Below, piece by piece: positions 5,532 to 5,780 of a stretch of 5,780 nt of DNA. The position numbers and the translations under genes were made by a program. The notes under the pieces are model-generated. The model was not told the DNA's origin, searched no databases, and saw only the letters and a program-made list of their open reading frames with translations. This DNA is from JBCDBL01 sp039183635 (GTDB taxonomy: Bacteria > Pseudomonadota > Alphaproteobacteria > Caulobacterales > Parvularculaceae). The stretch's first letter is position 1. Each line of letters starts with the position of its first letter. The stretch lies in assembly GCA_039183635.1 (NCBI GenBank), contig JBCDBL010000174.1:1-5780 (forward strand). The letters are read 5' to 3'.

Positions 5532-5780
5532 ATGACACTTGCTCGATTGATTTTTTCTCTTCCCGTCGCTGCGGTCGTAACGCTCGCCCTATTCCTGCTG
5601 ATGCGCTACCTCGTCATCCCTCAAGAGTTTCAGCTGGATGAAGCGATTGAAGGGGGCAACATCAGCATACCAAAACATGCATTCATAACAACAGCATCAA
5701 AGGGCGGCGCTAGTTGTTGTTGTTGTTCTTGCATTGACATAGTGTCATCCGCAGCAGTAGTAGTCCTTGTAGTTGGTCCA
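5532..5780 (+). CDS. tonB: TonB N-terminus, partial; the 3' part may not belong to it
   Basis: The frame opens with ATG 5532, 8 bases after AGGGG that overlaps the exbD stop (5518-5520); the gap between the genes is 11 bp. Residues 1-43 look like a TonB N-terminus: short basic start, a single membrane anchor at about 8-29 (IFSLPVAAVVTLALFLLM), then an acidic periplasmic stretch (EFQLDEAIEGG). Position after exbD fits the family order exbB-exbD-exbD-tonB. TonB joins the inner-membrane motor to outer-membrane receptors by a Pro-rich linker and a C-terminal domain. From about residue 46 the frame instead gives a Cys-rich stretch (CCCCSC) with few prolines and no Lys-Pro repeats, followed by a hydrophobic run. 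That part is unlike TonB and is probably foreign or mis-joined. The frame stays open to the window end. Confidence 0.65.
   Translation, partial: MTLARLIFSLPVAAVVTLALFLLMRYLVIPQEFQLDEAIEGGNISIPKHAFITTASKGGASCCCCSCIDIVSSAAVVVLVVGP
5670..5780. other. Low-complexity tail, probably a chimeric or foreign segment
   Basis: From about 5665-5670 the sequence changes style, with trinucleotide runs of TTG (from about 5713) and CAG/TAG (about 5752-5763), and visibly lower GC than the exbD genes. On the minus strand a frame is open from 5779 to 5633 (49 codons, stop TGA 5632-5630). It begins GPTTRTTTAADD and holds QEQQQQLAPPF, a Thr/Gln-rich style more common in eukaryotic proteins. I do not recognise a family. 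An assembly join is the likeliest cause; a real insertion in tonB is the alternative. Confidence 0.45.

Noticed and set aside
1..5780. CRISPR array, insertion sequence or origin
   Set aside because: No regularly spaced direct repeats, no transposase-like coding and no DnaA-box cluster were seen.

Overview
The window reads as a piece of an alphaproteobacterial chromosome, probably from an environmental or metagenomic assembly. Three things point that way: moderately GC-rich bacterial coding with Shine-Dalgarno sites, two tRNA genes with genome-encoded CCA ends, and an ExbB/ExbD/TonB locus of the 'TonB3/TtpC' type. The taxonomic guess is an inference from protein style only.

Left part (1 to about 1,200): the start of an unrecognised small membrane protein on the minus strand (running off the left edge), then the decayed C-terminal part of a DUF1801-family gene (minus), then tRNA-Pro(CGG) on minus and tRNA-Gln(TTG) on plus, arranged divergently. 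The roughly 210 bases between the tRNAs carry a nested inverted repeat and a 10-bp direct repeat. The DUF1801 remnant loses its N-terminal half just downstream of the 3' end of tRNA-Pro, as expected if DNA was once inserted or deleted beside the tRNA.

Middle (1,203-1,867): a 665-bp stretch without a convincing gene. It precedes and presumably contains the promoter of the operon to its right.

Right part (1,868-5,780): a tight plus-strand operon encoding an energy-transducing system of the inner membrane and periplasm: a secreted coiled-coil DUF3450 protein, a 459-residue TtpC-like protein (signal peptide, periplasmic coiled coil, C-terminal MotA/TolQ/ExbB domain), a short ExbB, two different ExbD proteins, and the start of a TonB. 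Gaps are 11-56 bp. By analogy with known TonB3/TtpC systems, ExbB and ExbD form a proton-driven motor, TonB carries the force to outer-membrane receptors, and TtpC and DUF3450 are accessory parts on the periplasmic side. A TPR-protein gene commonly follows tonB in such loci but lies outside the window.

The last ~110 bases do not look like the rest. After a normal TonB N-terminus the frame becomes a Cys-rich, proline-poor sequence unlike any TonB, and the sequence fills with trinucleotide runs. Read on the minus strand, the tail gives a Thr/Gln-rich peptide that looks more eukaryotic than bacterial. A chimeric contig end is the simplest explanation.
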